Assembly (NCBI GenBank): GCA_013180625.2 | Contig: SNVD02013616.1 | Span: 1 to 64,000 of the forward strand | Reading direction: 5' to 3' | From: Boswellia sacra | Lineage: Eukaryota; Streptophyta; Magnoliopsida; Sapindales; Burseraceae | DNA: 64,000 nt | In this document: positions 34,430 to 46,906 of the stretch, in pieces | Layout of the letters: every line of letters begins with the position of its first letter | Position numbering within the stretch: the first letter of the stretch is position 1 | The notes under the pieces: generated by a model | Told to the model about the DNA's origin: nothing | Database searches by the model: none | What the model saw: the letters and a program-made list of their open reading frames with translations, nothing else | Position numbers and translations under genes: made by a program

Positions 34430-34930
34430 TAACTAACTTTTCACTGAAAACAAACATCTCTATCTTTGAACCGTCCAACATGCAATGGTTTTTAGAGAAG
34501 GACATTTCACTATATTACTTCCTCGATAAAATAATCTCTAACCTAGAGAATGACTTAAGAACAACGGACTTCAACCGAGGGATTACGATTTGATCAATCT
34601 ATGCATCTTTCTCTCCCTCCTTTGCTGTGATTTCTTCCACCGCAGCACAATTTGTAATTTTCATCTCTTAGAGTTTTCATCTTTTGTTTTATTATGAAAC
34701 CTATTTTTGTATAAAAGTGAACAAACTGCACACAAGAACTTATTACCTCAAGTCTTTTAAAACTGTTCAAGAAATTGCAGAAGATTGGCTGGAATAGTAC
34801 TTGAGCTATTTGCACCCTCATCCACCACTAATGATCTTAAATAGTTGAAGGATTAAGTTGGCCATTCCGTATTTCCTATAAGTGGGAAATTCAATGTTTC
34901 GTATATTTAAGGTTCTCAAATAGCCTACCA
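34430..34930 (-). pseudogene. LRR fragments, unit 1
   Basis: Aligns with 51300-51575 and 53990-54240 of unit 2 as one continuous stretch; unit 2 carries the LINE in between. Readable parts include VQIAQVLFQPIFCNFLNSFK and KLKTLRDENYKL. Frame is lost repeatedly. It corresponds to the LRR block that begins FKYVKLSEFPHLKEKW in unit 2. Confidence 0.68.
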
Positions 34931-35266
34931 AACCCAAAATATTGTACTAGTTATAACCTTAAAATCTGTTGGCAACTACCCTGTCTTTAAGTTTAAGATG
35001 AAGGCCACCTTGTAAAGCTAAATACTCCGGAGTGAAACTAGAGCCAAAATAGCAATATCACACTAATTATAGCTTACGATATTTGATAAGGCCACTTAAT
35101 ATAATAAACTCTTAGAAGTCAAAACGCATACTAGAAATTCAATATTGGTTATACAAGGGACCAAAATGTAGAAGTTCTTGTTCAACACCTTTATATGCCA
35201 AATTAAATTTGAAATTGGAGAAGCTATTCTATAGCAAAGAATCCATAAATAAAATGTTCAAGAAAG
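34931..35266. other. Spacer between LRR units 1 and 2
   Basis: No coding signal, no repeat end seen. This is where the NB-ARC part of a complete gene would be expected upstream of unit 1, and there is none. Confidence 0.45.
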
Positions 35267-35358
35267 TAATGCAACCTGATAAACGTGATAGCAAAGGCTT
35301 TCTACCATTCAACCACAAATGAAGAAAGTACATCATAACAATGGAGCTCTTTTGAAGT
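35267..35358 (-). repeat. Shared 3' segment of the LRR unit, copy 2, first part
   Basis: Matches about 18185-18265 (TGATAAACGTGATAGCAAAG). Cut by gypsy G2; the rest resumes after 45474. Confidence 0.65.
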
Positions 35359-35363
35359 AGCAG

Positions 35364-38103
35364 TGTAACATCTTAAATTTTGTAATATACATTGTGTCAT
35401 ATATTATGAATATATGTGTATTAATATGTGTTAATGTATATGTGATATATATAAAATTGTAGTGTAATAAATGAGAGAATGATGGGGCTTAATGGCAATA
35501 ATAAGAGGAGAGAAGGACTAAATGGTAATTTAGCCTAATTTTTGTCTATAAAAGGGGGGAGTTCTAGAATTCTTTCATTTTTCCTCCTTGCTTATACGTT
35601 CCCAGCTCTACACTCTCTCAAAATTTTTCACACAAACCACCAAGAACTCAAGGAAAGGAAGGAGAAGAAAGGAAGAAGTGGTAAGAACTCATCTCTTTTT
35701 TAGAATTCTTGTTTTATTGTTTATATATTTGCAAGAATTCCTTTGGCTTATGATGTGAAAATGAGAATTGTTGTTTGATATGCTGGAAATTGTGTGGAAA
35801 TGTGAATTTGAATGAGATTTGAAGGTATCTAAGTAAGGGGATGACGATACAGAGCTAGAAATGAGAGTTTAGTTCAAATCCTGCAATGTTTTTACACTGA
35901 ACAATATATATTCCGAAAATTCCTAAAAATTAGGGAAATTTTTTCTGGTTCTAAAAATTTTATTGATGAAATAGACATGTCTAGGAGTGTAAAGAAATTA
36001 ACTTCACTCAAAAATTCAAAGTATGTCAATTGTAGTGAATTTTTGAACTTCTGGTATAGAACTACACATTTCCCCTATCTTAGAACAGAGTAGGGGAAAA
36101 CGATTTTAGTTGAAGGTACAAATCTATGTAGAATTAACTAATTTTTAGTATTCAAGTCCTCTTATGTGTCATATATGAGAATTTAAATTTTCACTTAGAT
36201 TGAAGCGATGTATGAATTGTTATGAATTTTTAAAGTTGGCTTGATAAAAATGGAATTTTTAGTTTCTGAAATAGGGCAGTTAGAAATAATTGGGTTTGAA
36301 CGACTTAAACCCCTTCAAAAGCCATGATTTTTGGCGTGAAGGTATATATATCTGCTGTATACCAGCCTATAAATTTTTATAACCAATTGAGTAGGATTGC
36401 CATTCCTACAAATTTTTAACTCTGTACTGTTCAGTGAAATGAATGCATTGGCAGAATTGTTGAGTTAATGAATTAAGTTATTTTGAGTGGCAATATGACC
36501 TTATTTGGCTCTAAAAATTTTAAGGAGACATGTTATATGAGTGTAAAAGCTGTCTATTAAATTGTGTGGATTTTTTAATAGACAATTGTTTGTTATAAAT
36601 TGTTTGATGTAGTATGTATAGAAATAGAGCCAAAAAGGGGAATTATTTCACCAATGTGTATGGTGACCTTAAAGAGATTTTGTTTTATTTTAGGTTAAAG
36701 ACAAGCATCAACAACAGAGCTGTATAAGGTAAGTGAGCTAACTATTCTTAGACCACAATAAATTGTGTTACAATGTATGTAATATTGTGTATTGTAACAT
36801 TTTTAAATGTTAGCACTTGATGCTTGAATTGGGATATATTATGACTGTACTAGAAGCTTAATATAGAGCTTCTTTTATGTGATTGATTGTGAACTGTGAA
36901 ATGTGATTGGCATGCCAAAACTTAGAAAACTTAGCTCTCATAGCTTGAGGGGAGGTCTAGACCATGTGTTTCTCTACACGGGGATTCGGTAGCATGAGCC
37001 CGGTATTGCTCGGATTGTCAGACTAGCCTTGAGCTATTTCAAGTGTAGACATCTATCTGTATCTGAACTATTTCGTGTGGTAGGATAGAGTCCAGTACGA
37101 CTATATGGCTATCACCTCTGAGTGATGGCGGATTTGTGCAACGTGAGAATGGGATAAATACTCACTGCGACGATGCCTTGCCTACGGATGCCGCCAATAG
37201 GTGGCTATGTGATATGGGCCCGTATAAGTGTGATATGACTATGATATGAGAAGTCCTACCTTGATTAGAGAGCCTTATTTCTTAAGTGACTATAACTGAT
37301 ACTGTGGAAGCTTCCTTATTATATGATATGGGCATAGTATGTGTCATTAATACGGTACCGAGTATGGTATTGTATGTGAGTCCTTAATGTACGTTGAAGG
37401 AAAATGTGTGCATGTGTGTGGATATCTATATGAAAAAATTTTGTGATTATGATTGTACATAAGGATGTGATGAATTGAGAAATGTGAACTCACTTATGTG
37501 AGAGTGAATCGACCTACAGAGGTCTAGATAGAAAATTGGCGCAAGAGCACAATATATGTGGCATAGGAGCGTAGATGTAACCGATATGAAACTAGTCAAA
37601 TAGAGAGTTGGGGCAGGTGCACTACTTATATGGCGTAGGAGCACCAAGTTGGCACATAGAAATGGTTACAAGTGATTTTCATTTCTTCTTTAACAAGTTA
37701 TCTTATGCTTGTGTACTAAGAAATGAACAGTATTCGTACTGTAGATTAAATTTTGTTGTTATTGAACATTGTTGTATGTTCACTTAGCTTACTTATTGAG
37801 TTTTACTCACTAAACTTATTGTGTGCCTCAGGTGACCAGTAGACCGAGAGTTCGATGGAGGACTTTTCGCAGTACTGACGGAGTTCCCTTGACAACCACG
37901 GACCGCTGCCCTATATTAACATAACCATACTGTAAAAATTCTGTTGATTTTTGAATGTGCATATACATAGTAAAATGCTGTGGTTGTGGCTAGGAACTCT
38001 GCATTTGATAATACTCAATATAATTTTTGAAAGAAATGACAAATTTCACTATTAAATGACTGTTTTAATGTTATACTCTGTATGTATAGTATTGGATATG
38101 ACA
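35364..38103 (+). repeat. 5' LTR of G2
   Basis: 2740 bp, TGTAACATCTTAAATTTTG to GGATATGACA. A TATAAAAGGGGGGAGT block (about 35549) is a good TATA region. Differs from the 3' LTR by scattered substitutions and by a stretch of about 190-200 bp near its end that the 3' LTR lacks. Confidence 0.92.
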
Positions 38104-38107
38104 GTAG

Positions 38108-38119
38108 TGGTATCAGAGC
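38108..38119 (+). other. Primer binding site, tRNA-Met (G2)
   Basis: TGGTATCAGAGC, identical to the complement of the initiator tRNA-Met 3' end used by many plant retroelements; four bases after the LTR end. Confidence 0.93.
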
Positions 38120-38401
38120 ATAGGTTTAAGGTTCTGTAGACACTTTTGTTGCAAGCGGTCAAGGGAACCGACTCCATGCCAAATCCTCCAAAGTAAGCTA
38201 GCTAAATTAGCTTTTGAAGTAAAACTAGACTGTATTTTGTGCCATGTAAGGTGGAATTAAGTGGCATTGTGAAAGTAAGATTGATAATTGTTTGATTTCC
38301 ATGTTGAATTCTTTGAGACGTTTGAATATGATTGAGGATTACTAATTATTATTATTACTATTATTATTGCATGGTGCTTTATTCTATTCTAATGATCAGA
38401 A

Positions 38402-39470
38402 TTGATAATCATGTCTCGACCTGGACGACCCAAGAGAGCTGATAACCCTACCATGGAGGAGATGAGGAGAGTAGGCTCCACATCTAAAGTGAGACGAACT
38501 TTGGAGTTGGATGAACCTGCTCCAGTAAGAAATAGAAAACCGAAGAGACAAGTTAGGACTAGTAGTAGCTCACGGGCTCAGGACACTACAGTCCAGGAAT
38601 TGGTACAGATTTTGATAGACGTGAGACGAGAAGCTTCACAACCTAGTTCCACTACTTCTAATAATATACAAGTTGTAGAGCAGTTTAGAAGACTCAATCC
38701 TCCATCCTTTATGGGCTCAACAGATCCATTAGTTGCAAAAGAATGGGTTCATGAAATGGAGAAAATATTCGAGCTTATGAGGTGCTCTGACGCACAACGG
38801 CTTACATGCGCTACTTTTATGTTAGAGGGTAGCGCAAATTAATGGTGGGAAATGACAAAGAGAGCTCACACTGTGAAAGATGGAGTGCTCACCTAGGCTT
38901 AGTTTAAAGAGTTGTTTTATGACAAGTATTTCCCCCAATCATTGAAGAATGAAAAGATTGCTGAATTTGTGTAGTTAACTCAAAGGTCCATGTCCCTTAC
39001 AAAATATGAAAGGAAGTTTAAGGCTTTATCCAGATTTGCCCTACATCTTATCAGTATAGAAGAGGAGAAAGCCAAGTTCTTTGAGAGAGGCCTAAAACCA
39101 GAAATCCAAAAGCATGTGGCAGTACTAGAATTGAACAGCTACATGCAGTGTTGAGGAAGGCTCAGATATTGGCCAGAGATGAAGAAATGGCTGAAGCTAT
39201 CAAGTTTAAAGAAGGGGGTTCGGGTTCTCAATTAAGGAAGCCGTGGAGGAACATTAATAGATGGTTTAAGAAAGGCAAGGGAAAGAAGAAACAGAATACA
39301 GGTAGAAATGAATTGCCTGTATGTGATACATTCCACAGACTGTATAGAGGAACGTGTTATTTAAAGAATGGAGCATGCTTCCGATGTGGCAAAACCAGAC
39401 ACTTTGTTTCTTCATGTCCTGAAGCCAGTAAAGCTCCAAATGCTCCTAGTAGAATTCAGAATGCTCTGGG
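38402..39470 (+). pseudogene. Gag of G2
   Basis: The likely start at 38411 gives MSRPGRPKRADNPTMEEMRR. The gag core follows with FRRLNPPSFMGSTDPLVAKE and AQRLTCATFMLEGSAN, a TAA (38840), then WWEMTKRAHTVKDGVLT, SMSLTKYERKFKALSRFALH and EEEKAKFFERGLKPEIQKHV. The zinc knuckle at 39375-39417 is CFRCGKTRHFVSSC (CX2CX4HX4C). Several TAG/TAA stops sit where the family has Gln. A frame change occurs near 39135-39150. Confidence 0.87.
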
Positions 39471-39479
39471 TAGAGAACC

Positions 39480-40030
39480 ACATGCACAAAGAAGAGTTTA
39501 TGCTCTCACCACCACTGAAGCTTGGGAAGCTCCATCCGTTGTTTCTGGTACTATCTCTGTTCTTGGTCACAATGCTTATGTATTGTTTGACTCGGGTGCC
39601 ACTTATTCATTTATGTCTCGTACTTTTGCTAATAAAGTGAAAGTAAAACCCTTAATTATGGATGTTGAGATGTGTGTTTCTACTCTTTTGGGAACGGCAT
39701 TGTGTGCTATAGAAGAGTTGAAATCCTGCCCAATTAAAATAGACAGTCAGGAGTTAGAGGCCAATCTAATCATATTAGAGATGCGTGATTTTGATGTGAT
39801 TTTGGGTATGGATTGGCTATCTAAATATCGTGCAGATGTCAAATGTTTTGAGAAGAAAGTGGTATTCCATACCCTAATCAGATTGCAATGTAGTTTTGTT
39901 CGGATGGACATAATTTCATTACCACGGATTGTCTCAGCCTTGAAAGCTCAGAAGTTCCTTCGGAAGGGATGTATGGGTTTCTTGGCTTATGTTATGGAAA
40001 CACAGAAGGAAGAAAAGAGTATTTAGAACA
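39480..40030 (+). pseudogene. Aspartic protease of G2
   Basis: In frame with the Gag end: RRVYALTTTEAWEAPSVVSG, GTISVLGHNAYVLFDSGATY with the intact catalytic DSG (39589-39597), and VILGMDWLSKYRADVKCFEK. A stop at 40024-40026 precedes the RT linker. Confidence 0.87.
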
Positions 40031-40035
40031 TTCAA

Positions 40036-41106
40036 GTGGTAAATGAATTTACAGATGTATTTCCAGAAGAATTACCCGGACTTCCTCTTGATCGAGAGAT
40101 TGAATTCACTATCGATCTTTTATCGGGAACCACTTTTATATCCAAAGCTCCATATCGAATGTCACCAATAGAACTTAAAGAACTGAAGGAGCAGTTACAA
40201 GAGTTACTGGATAAGGGTTTCATCCGTCCCAGTGTCTCTCTTTAGAGAGCACCAGTTCTGTTTGTGAAGAAAAAAGATGGAACAATGAGATTGTGCATTG
40301 ATTATCGTGAATTGAATCGGGTCACTATAAAGAATAAGTATCCACTTCCAAGGATTGATGACCGCTTGATCAGTTACATGGGGCAAGCATGTTTTCCAAG
40401 ATTGATCTTCGATATGGATATCATCAATTAAAGATTAGAAAGGAAGTCATTTCCAAAACTGCCTTTCAAATGAGGTATGGGCACTATGAATTTTGGGTGA
40501 TGCCTTTCGGACTCACGAATGCTCCAGCAGCTTTTTATGGATCTTATGAATTGTGTTTTTAAGGAATTCTTAGACAAATTTGTCATTGTATTCATTGATG
40601 ATATCTTGGTGTATTCTAAGGATTCTAAAGAGCATAAAGAGCATTTAAGAATGGTGCTGCAGATATTGAGAGAGAACAAACTGTATGCCAAATTCAAGAA
40701 ATGTGAGTTTTGGCTTAATCAGATTTCCTTCTTGGGTCATATTGTTTCAGGTGATGGAATCTCTATAGACCCAAATAAAGTGGAAGCTATTGTGAAGTGG
40801 CCGAGACCAACTAATGTAACTGAAGTACGAAGTTTTTTGGGATTGGCTGGGTTCTACAAGAGATTCGTTGAAGGTTTTTCTAGGATAGCCTCGCCATTAA
40901 CACAGTTAACCAGGAAGAATATAGCTTTTGTGTGGTCGAAAGAATGTGAAAAGAATTTCCAAGAACTCAAGAATCGACTGGTGACAACTCCAGTACTGAC
41001 CATTCCTTCTAGTTTAGAGGGATTTATGATATTTAGTGATGCTTCTAAGAATGGGTTGAGGTGTGTTTTGATGCAAAATGGCAAAGTTATAGCCTATGCA
41101 TCTTGA
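40036..41106 (+). pseudogene. Reverse transcriptase of G2
   Basis: Starts with [20 protein letters not shown] and [20 protein letters not shown]. Next come a TAG where Trp is expected (40243-40245), [20 protein letters not shown], a one-base frame loss near 40370, and then [16 protein letters not shown] text. The catalytic [12 protein letters not shown] is at about 40588-40623, and the thumb reads [20 protein letters not shown]. The final part ([20 protein letters not shown]) begins RNase H. The DD pair is intact; the frame is not. Confidence 0.9.
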
Positions 41107-41640
41107 CAATTGAAAGACTATTAGAAGAATTACCCTACCCATGACCTAGAACTGGCAGCTGTGGTGTTTGTATTAAAAATTTAGAGGCATTACTTGTACA
41201 GAGCAAGATATGAGATCTATACTGACCACAAGAGGCTTAAATATTTCTTCACTCAGAAGGAATTAAATATGAGGCAAAGGCGATGGCTTGAATTGGTCAA
41301 GGATTATGATTGTGTAATTAATTATCATCTTGGAAAAGCGAATGTGGTGGCGGATGCCTTGAGTCGAAAGTCTTCCGGACATATGGCTGCTCTAACACCA
41401 CACAACGGCCAATAATACAGGATTTGGAGAAATTTGTTATTGACATTGTTCAGCCAAATGAATACCTACACTTGGCATCATTGATCGTGCAACCCACTAT
41501 TATTGAGAGGATCAAGAGGAATCAATGTGAAGATGCCTTTTTGAAGAAGGTGATGGAAGAAGTTCCTTTTGGAAAGAGGCCAGGTTTCGTTACCTCCTCC
41601 GACGGGGTATTATATTTTGAAGGAAAATTGTGTGTGCCTA
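41107..41640 (+). pseudogene. RNase H and linker of G2
   Basis: Continues from RT through stops at 41104-41106 (TGA, where Arg is expected), 41122-41124 (TAG for Gln) and 41180-41182 (TAG for Trp). After these come [40 protein letters not shown] and [20 protein letters not shown], the standard end of gypsy RNase H. Confidence 0.85.
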
Positions 41641-42540
41641 ATGTGATGGAATTAAAACTAGAAATTATGAATGAAGCACATGATTCTCCTTATTCAGTGC
41701 ATCCTGGCTGCACAAAGATGTACAGGGATCTCCGAAATAACTACTGATGGGTTGGTATGAAAAAGAAGAGAGCTTAATTTTTTAAACAATGCTTGTTCTG
41801 CCAACAAATTAAAGCTGAGCATCAAAGACCATCGGGATTGCTTAATCCTCTATCGATACCAGAATGGAAATGGGAACACATCACTATGGATTTTGTTGTA
41901 GGTCTACCGAGGACTAGAAACGGATGCGATGCGATTTGGGTAATTGTAGACTAGTTGACGAAATCAACGCATTTTCTTCCTGTGCACACTACCTTTACTA
42001 TGGATAGATATGCCTAACTCTACGTAGATGAGATTGTTAGATTACATGGAGTACCAGTATCCATTATTTCTGATCGAGACCCAAGATTCACCTCCTAGTT
42101 CTGGAAAAGTTTGCATAAGGCTATGGGCACCAATATAAAGTTCAGTACGATTTTTCACCCTCAAACAGATGGTCAGTCGAAAAAGACCATCCAGATTCTG
42201 AAAGACATGCTTAGAGCTTGCGTGTTGGACTTCAAGGATAGCTGGAACAGACACTTTGACTTTAGTGGAATTTGCATATAAGAACAGCTATCAATCCACA
42301 ATCAGAATGGCCACTTATAAAGCCTTGTATGGGAGGAAGTGTAGATCACCCATCCAATGGGATGAAGTTGGCAAAAGAAAGATACTTGGACCCAAAATTG
42401 TGCAACAAACGTGTGATATCATCTGAAAAGTGAAGGACAAAATGAATGCAGCACAAAGCAGACATAAAAGTTATGCAGATAAGCGAAGAAATAAGTTAGA
42501 ATTTGAAGCATGAGATAAAGTCTTCCTCAAAGTTGGCCTT
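41641..42540 (+). pseudogene. Integrase of G2
   Basis: The zinc-binding HHCC part: HDSPYSVHPGCTKMYRDLRN, then [11 protein letters not shown]. The core: [20 protein letters not shown] (first catalytic Asp), VPVSIISDRDPRFTS (second Asp) and FHPQTDGQSKKTIQILKDML (Glu region altered). Stops fall where the family has Gln (41953, 42016, 42097 areas). A frame change near 42255-42280 ends it. It would insert the cDNA. Confidence 0.86.
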
Positions 42541-42559
42541 ATGAAAGGAGTGATGTGAT

Positions 42560-42875
42560 TTGGAAGAAAAGGGAAATTAAGTCTGAGATATATTGGCCCC
42601 TTCGAGATTCTAGAAAGGATTGGAGAAGCAGCATATAGACTTGCTTTACTGCCTTCATTGTCTGGAGTGCATGATGTTTTTCATGTCTCCATGTTAAGAA
42701 AGTATATTCCCGATCCATCTCATGTGTTAAGTTCTGAACTTTTGGAGTTGAAACCGATCGTACATATAAAGAAAGACCGATTCGGATTGTAGATCGCAAA
42801 TCACTCCGTAGAGGAAGCAACTTGAGATTAGAGGAAGAAATGCATACCAAATACCCCTCCTTATTTGAATGACAA
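42560..42875 (+). pseudogene. GPY/F module and chromodomain remnant of G2
   Basis: Reads [20 protein letters not shown], then [24 protein letters not shown], and a short tail that includes EEAT followed by a stop, ending KYPSLFE. The spacing between the VDRK block and the EEAT block is shorter than in intact chromodomains, so part is deleted. Chromodomains of this branch target integration to chromatin marks. Confidence 0.7.
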
Positions 42876-42916
42876 TGTCGAATTTCGAGGACGAAATTCT
42901 TTTAAGGGGGAAGAGT

Positions 42917-45469
42917 TGTAACATCTTAAATTTTTTAATATACATTGTGTCATATATTATGAATATATGTATATTAATATGTGTTAATGTATATGTGATA
43001 TATATAAAATCGTAGTGTAATAAATAAGAGAATGATCGGCTTAATGTTAATAATAAGAGGAGAAAAGGACAAAATGATAATTTAGCCTAATTTTTGTCTA
43101 TAAAAGGGGGGAGTTCTAGAATTCTTTCATTTTTCCTCCTTGCTTATACATTCCCAGCTCTTCACTCTCTCAAAATTTTTCACACAAACCACCAAGAACT
43201 CAAGAAAAGGAAGGAGAAGAAAGGAAGAAGTGGTAAGAACTCATCTCTTCTTTAGAATTCTTGCTTTATTGTTTATATATTTGCAAGAATTCCTTTGGCT
43301 TGTGATGTGAGTATGAGAATTGTTGTTTGGTCTGCTGGAAATTGTGTGGAAATGTGAATTTGAATAAGATTTGAAGGTATCTAAGTAAGGGGATGAGGAT
43401 ACAAAGCTAGAAATGAGAGTTTAGTTCAAATCCTGCAGTATTTTTACACTGAACAGTGTATATTCCAAAAATTACTCAAAATTAGCGTAATGTTTTCTGG
43501 TTTTGTAAATTTTACTGATGATAATAGACATGTCCAGGAGTGTATAGAAATTAAATTCACTCAAAAATTTGAAGTATGTGAATTGTAGTGAATTTTTGAA
43601 CTTCTGGTATGGAATTGTACATTTCCCTTGTCTTAGAATAGAGTAGGGGAAAATGATTTTAGTTGAAGGTCCAAATCTTCGTAGAATTACCTCATTTTGG
43701 TATGAAAGTTCTTTTATGTGTCAGATATGAGACTGTAATTTTCACTGAGATTGAAGCTCTGTATGAATTTTTATGAATTTTTAAAATTGGCTGGAGAAAA
43801 CTGGAATTTTTAGTTTCCAAAACAGGCTAGTTAGAAATAATTGGGTTTGAATGACTTAAACCCCTTGAAAAGCCATGATTTTTGATATGAAGGTATATAT
43901 ATGTGTTATGTACCAGGATGTAAATTTTTATAGCCAATTGAGTAGGATTGCAATTCCTACAAATTTTTAAGTCTGTACTATTCAGTGAAATGAATGCATT
44001 GGTAGAGTTGTTGAGTTAATGAATTAAGTTATTTTGAGTAGGCATATGACCTTATTTGGCTCTAAAAATTTTAAGGAGACATATTATCTGAGTGTAAAAG
44101 TCGTCTATGCAATTGTGTGGATTTTGGAATAGTCAATTGTTCATTATAAATTATTTGATGGAGTATGTGTAGAAATAGAGCCAAAAAGGGAAATTATTTC
44201 ACCAATGTGTATGGTGACCTTAAAGAGATTTTGCTTTGTTTTAGGTTAAAGACAAGCATCGACAACAGAGCTATATAAGGTAAGTGAGTTAACTATTCTG
44301 AGGCCACAATAAATTGTGTTACACTATATGTAATATTGTGTATTGTAACATTGTTAAATGTTAGCACTTAATGCTTGAATTGGGATATATTGTGACTATA
44401 CTAGAAGCTTAATATAGAGCTTCGTTTATGTGATTGATTGTGAATTGTGAAATGTGATTGGCATGCCAAAACTTAGGAAACTTAGCTCTCATAGCTTGAG
44501 GGGAGGTCTTGACCATGTGTTTCTCTATACGGGGATTCGGTAGCATGGGCCTGGTATCGCCCGGATTGTCAGACTAGTCTTGAGCTATTTCAAGTGTAGG
44601 CATCTATGTGTATCTGTACTATTCCGTGTGGCAAGATAGAGTACAGTAGGACTATATGGCTGTCACCTTTGAGTGATGGCAGATTCGTGCAATGTGAGAA
44701 TGGGATAAATACTCACTGCGACGATGCCTTGCCTACGGATGTCGCCAATAGATGGCTATGTGATATGGGCCCGTATAAGTGTGATATGACTGTGATATGA
44801 GAAGTCCTACCTTGATTACAGAGCTTTTTTTCTTAAGTGACTGTAACTGATACTGTGGAAGCTTCCTTATTATGTGATATGGACATAGTATGTGTCATTA
44901 ATACGGTACCGAGTATGGTATTGTATGTGAGTCCTTAATGTACATTGAAGGAAAATGTGTGCATGTGTGTGGATATCTATATGAATAAATTATGTGATTA
45001 TGATTGTACATGAGGATGTGATGAACTGAGAAATGTGAACTAACTTATGTGAGAGTGAATCGACCTACAGAGGTCTCGACAGAAAATTGGCGCAAGAGCG
45101 TAATATATGTGGCACAGGAGCGCAGATGTAACCGATATGAAACTAGTCAGACAGAGAGTTGGGGCAGGTGCACCACTTATATTGCGTAGGAGCACCAAGT
45201 TGGCACATAGAAATGGTTATAAGCGATTTCGGGGTCATTTCTTCTTTAACAAGTTATCTTATGCTTGTGTACTAAGAAATGAACAGTATTCGTACTGTAG
45301 ACTGAATTTTGTTGTTATTGAACATTGTTGTATGTTCACTTAGCTTACTTACTGAGTTTTACTCACTAAACTTATTGTGTGCGCTCCTGAAATGATTTGA
45401 AATGACAGAGTTCACTATTAAATGACTGTTTTAATGTTATACTCTGTATGTATAGTATTCGATATGACA
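42917..45469 (+). repeat. 3' LTR of G2
   Basis: 2553 bp, TGTAACATCTTAAATTTTTT to CGATATGACA, then AGCAG. Lacks about 190 bp relative to the 5' LTR near 45385. Confidence 0.92.
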
Positions 45470-45477
45470 AGCAGTGC

Positions 45478-45483
45478 CATATA

Positions 45484-45553
<70 letters not shown>
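45478..45553. repeat. (TA)n microsatellite
   Basis: About 75 bp of AT repeats with one AC interruption at 45501-45502, a few bases beyond the G2 target duplication. Confidence 0.95.
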
Positions 45554-45555
<2 letters not shown>

Positions 45556-46515
45556 TCTCTAAAGCTAAAGCAAACCAATAACACATGAAAGGCCCTCTTC
45601 AACAGAAGGGAAATGAGCAACAATGTACAACAAACTATATAAAAATCAATTTTCCCGATTCTAGGTTGGATATAAAGGATGAACTCAATCATCTTGGAGA
45701 CTCTGTCATCATAAAACACAACATATCAGTGATGGATCATGAAATCTAAAAAGACAATATAATAGAAAACAGAAAAAAAAATAGATCCAATCAATTAAAT
45801 ATACTAATCAAGAAATCAATAATCAAGATTCAAGAATATGAGAGAAAAATAATTATGGAAAGATAGATAGGATCCCAATTTAGTTGAGTGATATATTATC
45901 CATATTTTCTAACTATTTTTCACCATAGAACATCAACTAATGCATTAGTTGTAATACATTAATTTAGAGTCAAGAAAAAGAAAAGGGTGGGGGCAGATGC
46001 AAGGGTTGGGAGTCCCATGTATCTCACAGTCTTTGTGAAGACAACAATTTTCTCTTGCGCTATATTATAGTCCAAACAGTGAAAAGTAGTTTTTAGCTTT
46101 TAACATTCATGGCCACATGAGTGCACCGATAATGTGCTGTAAATATAAATATAAATATAAATAAATGAACAATAAAAACATACTATTTCTGGGTTTCCAA
46201 TCATGCAATTTTCTTAACTAAAATTCGTAATGTATTTTTGTGCAAAAAAAAAATTAAAGGAAAAAAACAAAGCAAAAGTGACTCTATTGATGACAAAGTT
46301 TCTTTTAAATAATACGTACCATTTCTTTGAACATCTTTTCAATAAAGGCAATAAAAAGTGCATCAAAAAGTCTTTTATCCTCTCCCTTTGTATGTTGTAG
46401 CTTTGGTGCGCTTTATTTGTCTAACCGTTATTTATTCAAGAACGGGAATTCAAGGCTATGACTCTCTATGCGAGCCTGTTAGAGTTGGTGAACAATTATA
46501 CAAGTCCCAAAAGTT
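45554..46515 (-). repeat. Shared 3' segment of the LRR unit, copy 2, main part
   Basis: Aligns with 18285-19260: GGCCCTCTTCAACA (45591), GAACTCAATCATCTT, AATTCAAGGCTATGA (46447) and TTGGTGAACAATTATACAAG. Non-coding in both copies as far as I can read. Confidence 0.7.
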
Positions 46516-46519
46516 TCAG

Positions 46520-46872
46520 TAGCCCAAAGTCAAAAAGGTCATTCACTTCATAACCCTTATGTTATGTGACTTTTAACATCATCTCGCACACAGTTAAATT
46601 CATTCTTGAACCTTGTACCAATGTTCTAGTTGTTGACAAAGTCACCAAATTTGTTAATCCATACCACTTCAACATTCTTAGAGTCCTCGGATTTTGGAAG
46701 GACACTCAGGATTGTGCTAAACTTTCTAACTTGACAAATTCTGATATTTCAAAAGTTGCCAAGTTTTGAAATACTTTCTGACGTTGAGAGCATTCCTTCC
46801 ACAGATTCAACAATTTAGGGAGTCTAGCAAGCTTTAATTCTTCCAAACTGGCAAATGCAACCTGGTGGGTGG
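46520..46872 (-). pseudogene. LRR fragment, unit 2
   Basis: The minus strand reads VAFASLEELKLARLPKLLNL, WKECSQRQKVFQNLATFEIS and EFVKLESLAQS, then a TGA, then VSFQNPRTLRMLKWYGLTNL and VTLSTTRTLVQGSRMN. This is a textbook LRR block of the At4g27190-like family. Further down are CEMMLKVT, a TAA and HKGYEVNDLFDFG. It aligns with 28547-28880. Confidence 0.83.
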
Positions 46873-46906
46873 GTATGTGTGGGTGGGTGGGTGTGTGTGT
46901 GTGTGT
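46864..46906. repeat. GT-rich microsatellite
   Basis: GGTGGGTGGGTATGTGTGGG followed by GGTGGGTGTGTGTGTG. Marks the left edge of sequence absent from unit 1. Confidence 0.9.

Larger units (their letters stand above)
35364..45469 (+). mobile_element. Tekay/Del-like Ty3/gypsy chromovirus (G2), full length but dead
   Basis: 10,106 bp with perfect 5-bp duplication AGCAG (35359-35363, 45470-45474). 5' LTR 35364-38103; primer site TGGTATCAGAGC (38108-38119, tRNA-Met); Gag, protease, RT, RNase H, integrase and a chromodomain remnant in that order; polypurine tract AAGGGGGAAGAG (42904-42915); 3' LTR 42917-45469. Many stops, a good share of them explained by C-to-T or G-to-A changes. Long LTRs and a chromodomain-like tail point to the Tekay/Del branch. 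Confidence 0.93.

Noticed and set aside
37447..37647. Open frame with repeated ISSAP/YCALAP-type words in the G2 LTR
   Set aside because: It is inside an LTR and reflects an imperfect DNA repeat; the other LTR does not preserve it.
45372..45719. 115-aa open frame on the minus strand across the TA microsatellite
   Set aside because: The frame owes its length to an Ile/Tyr run from (TA)n and crosses the gypsy LTR border and target site.
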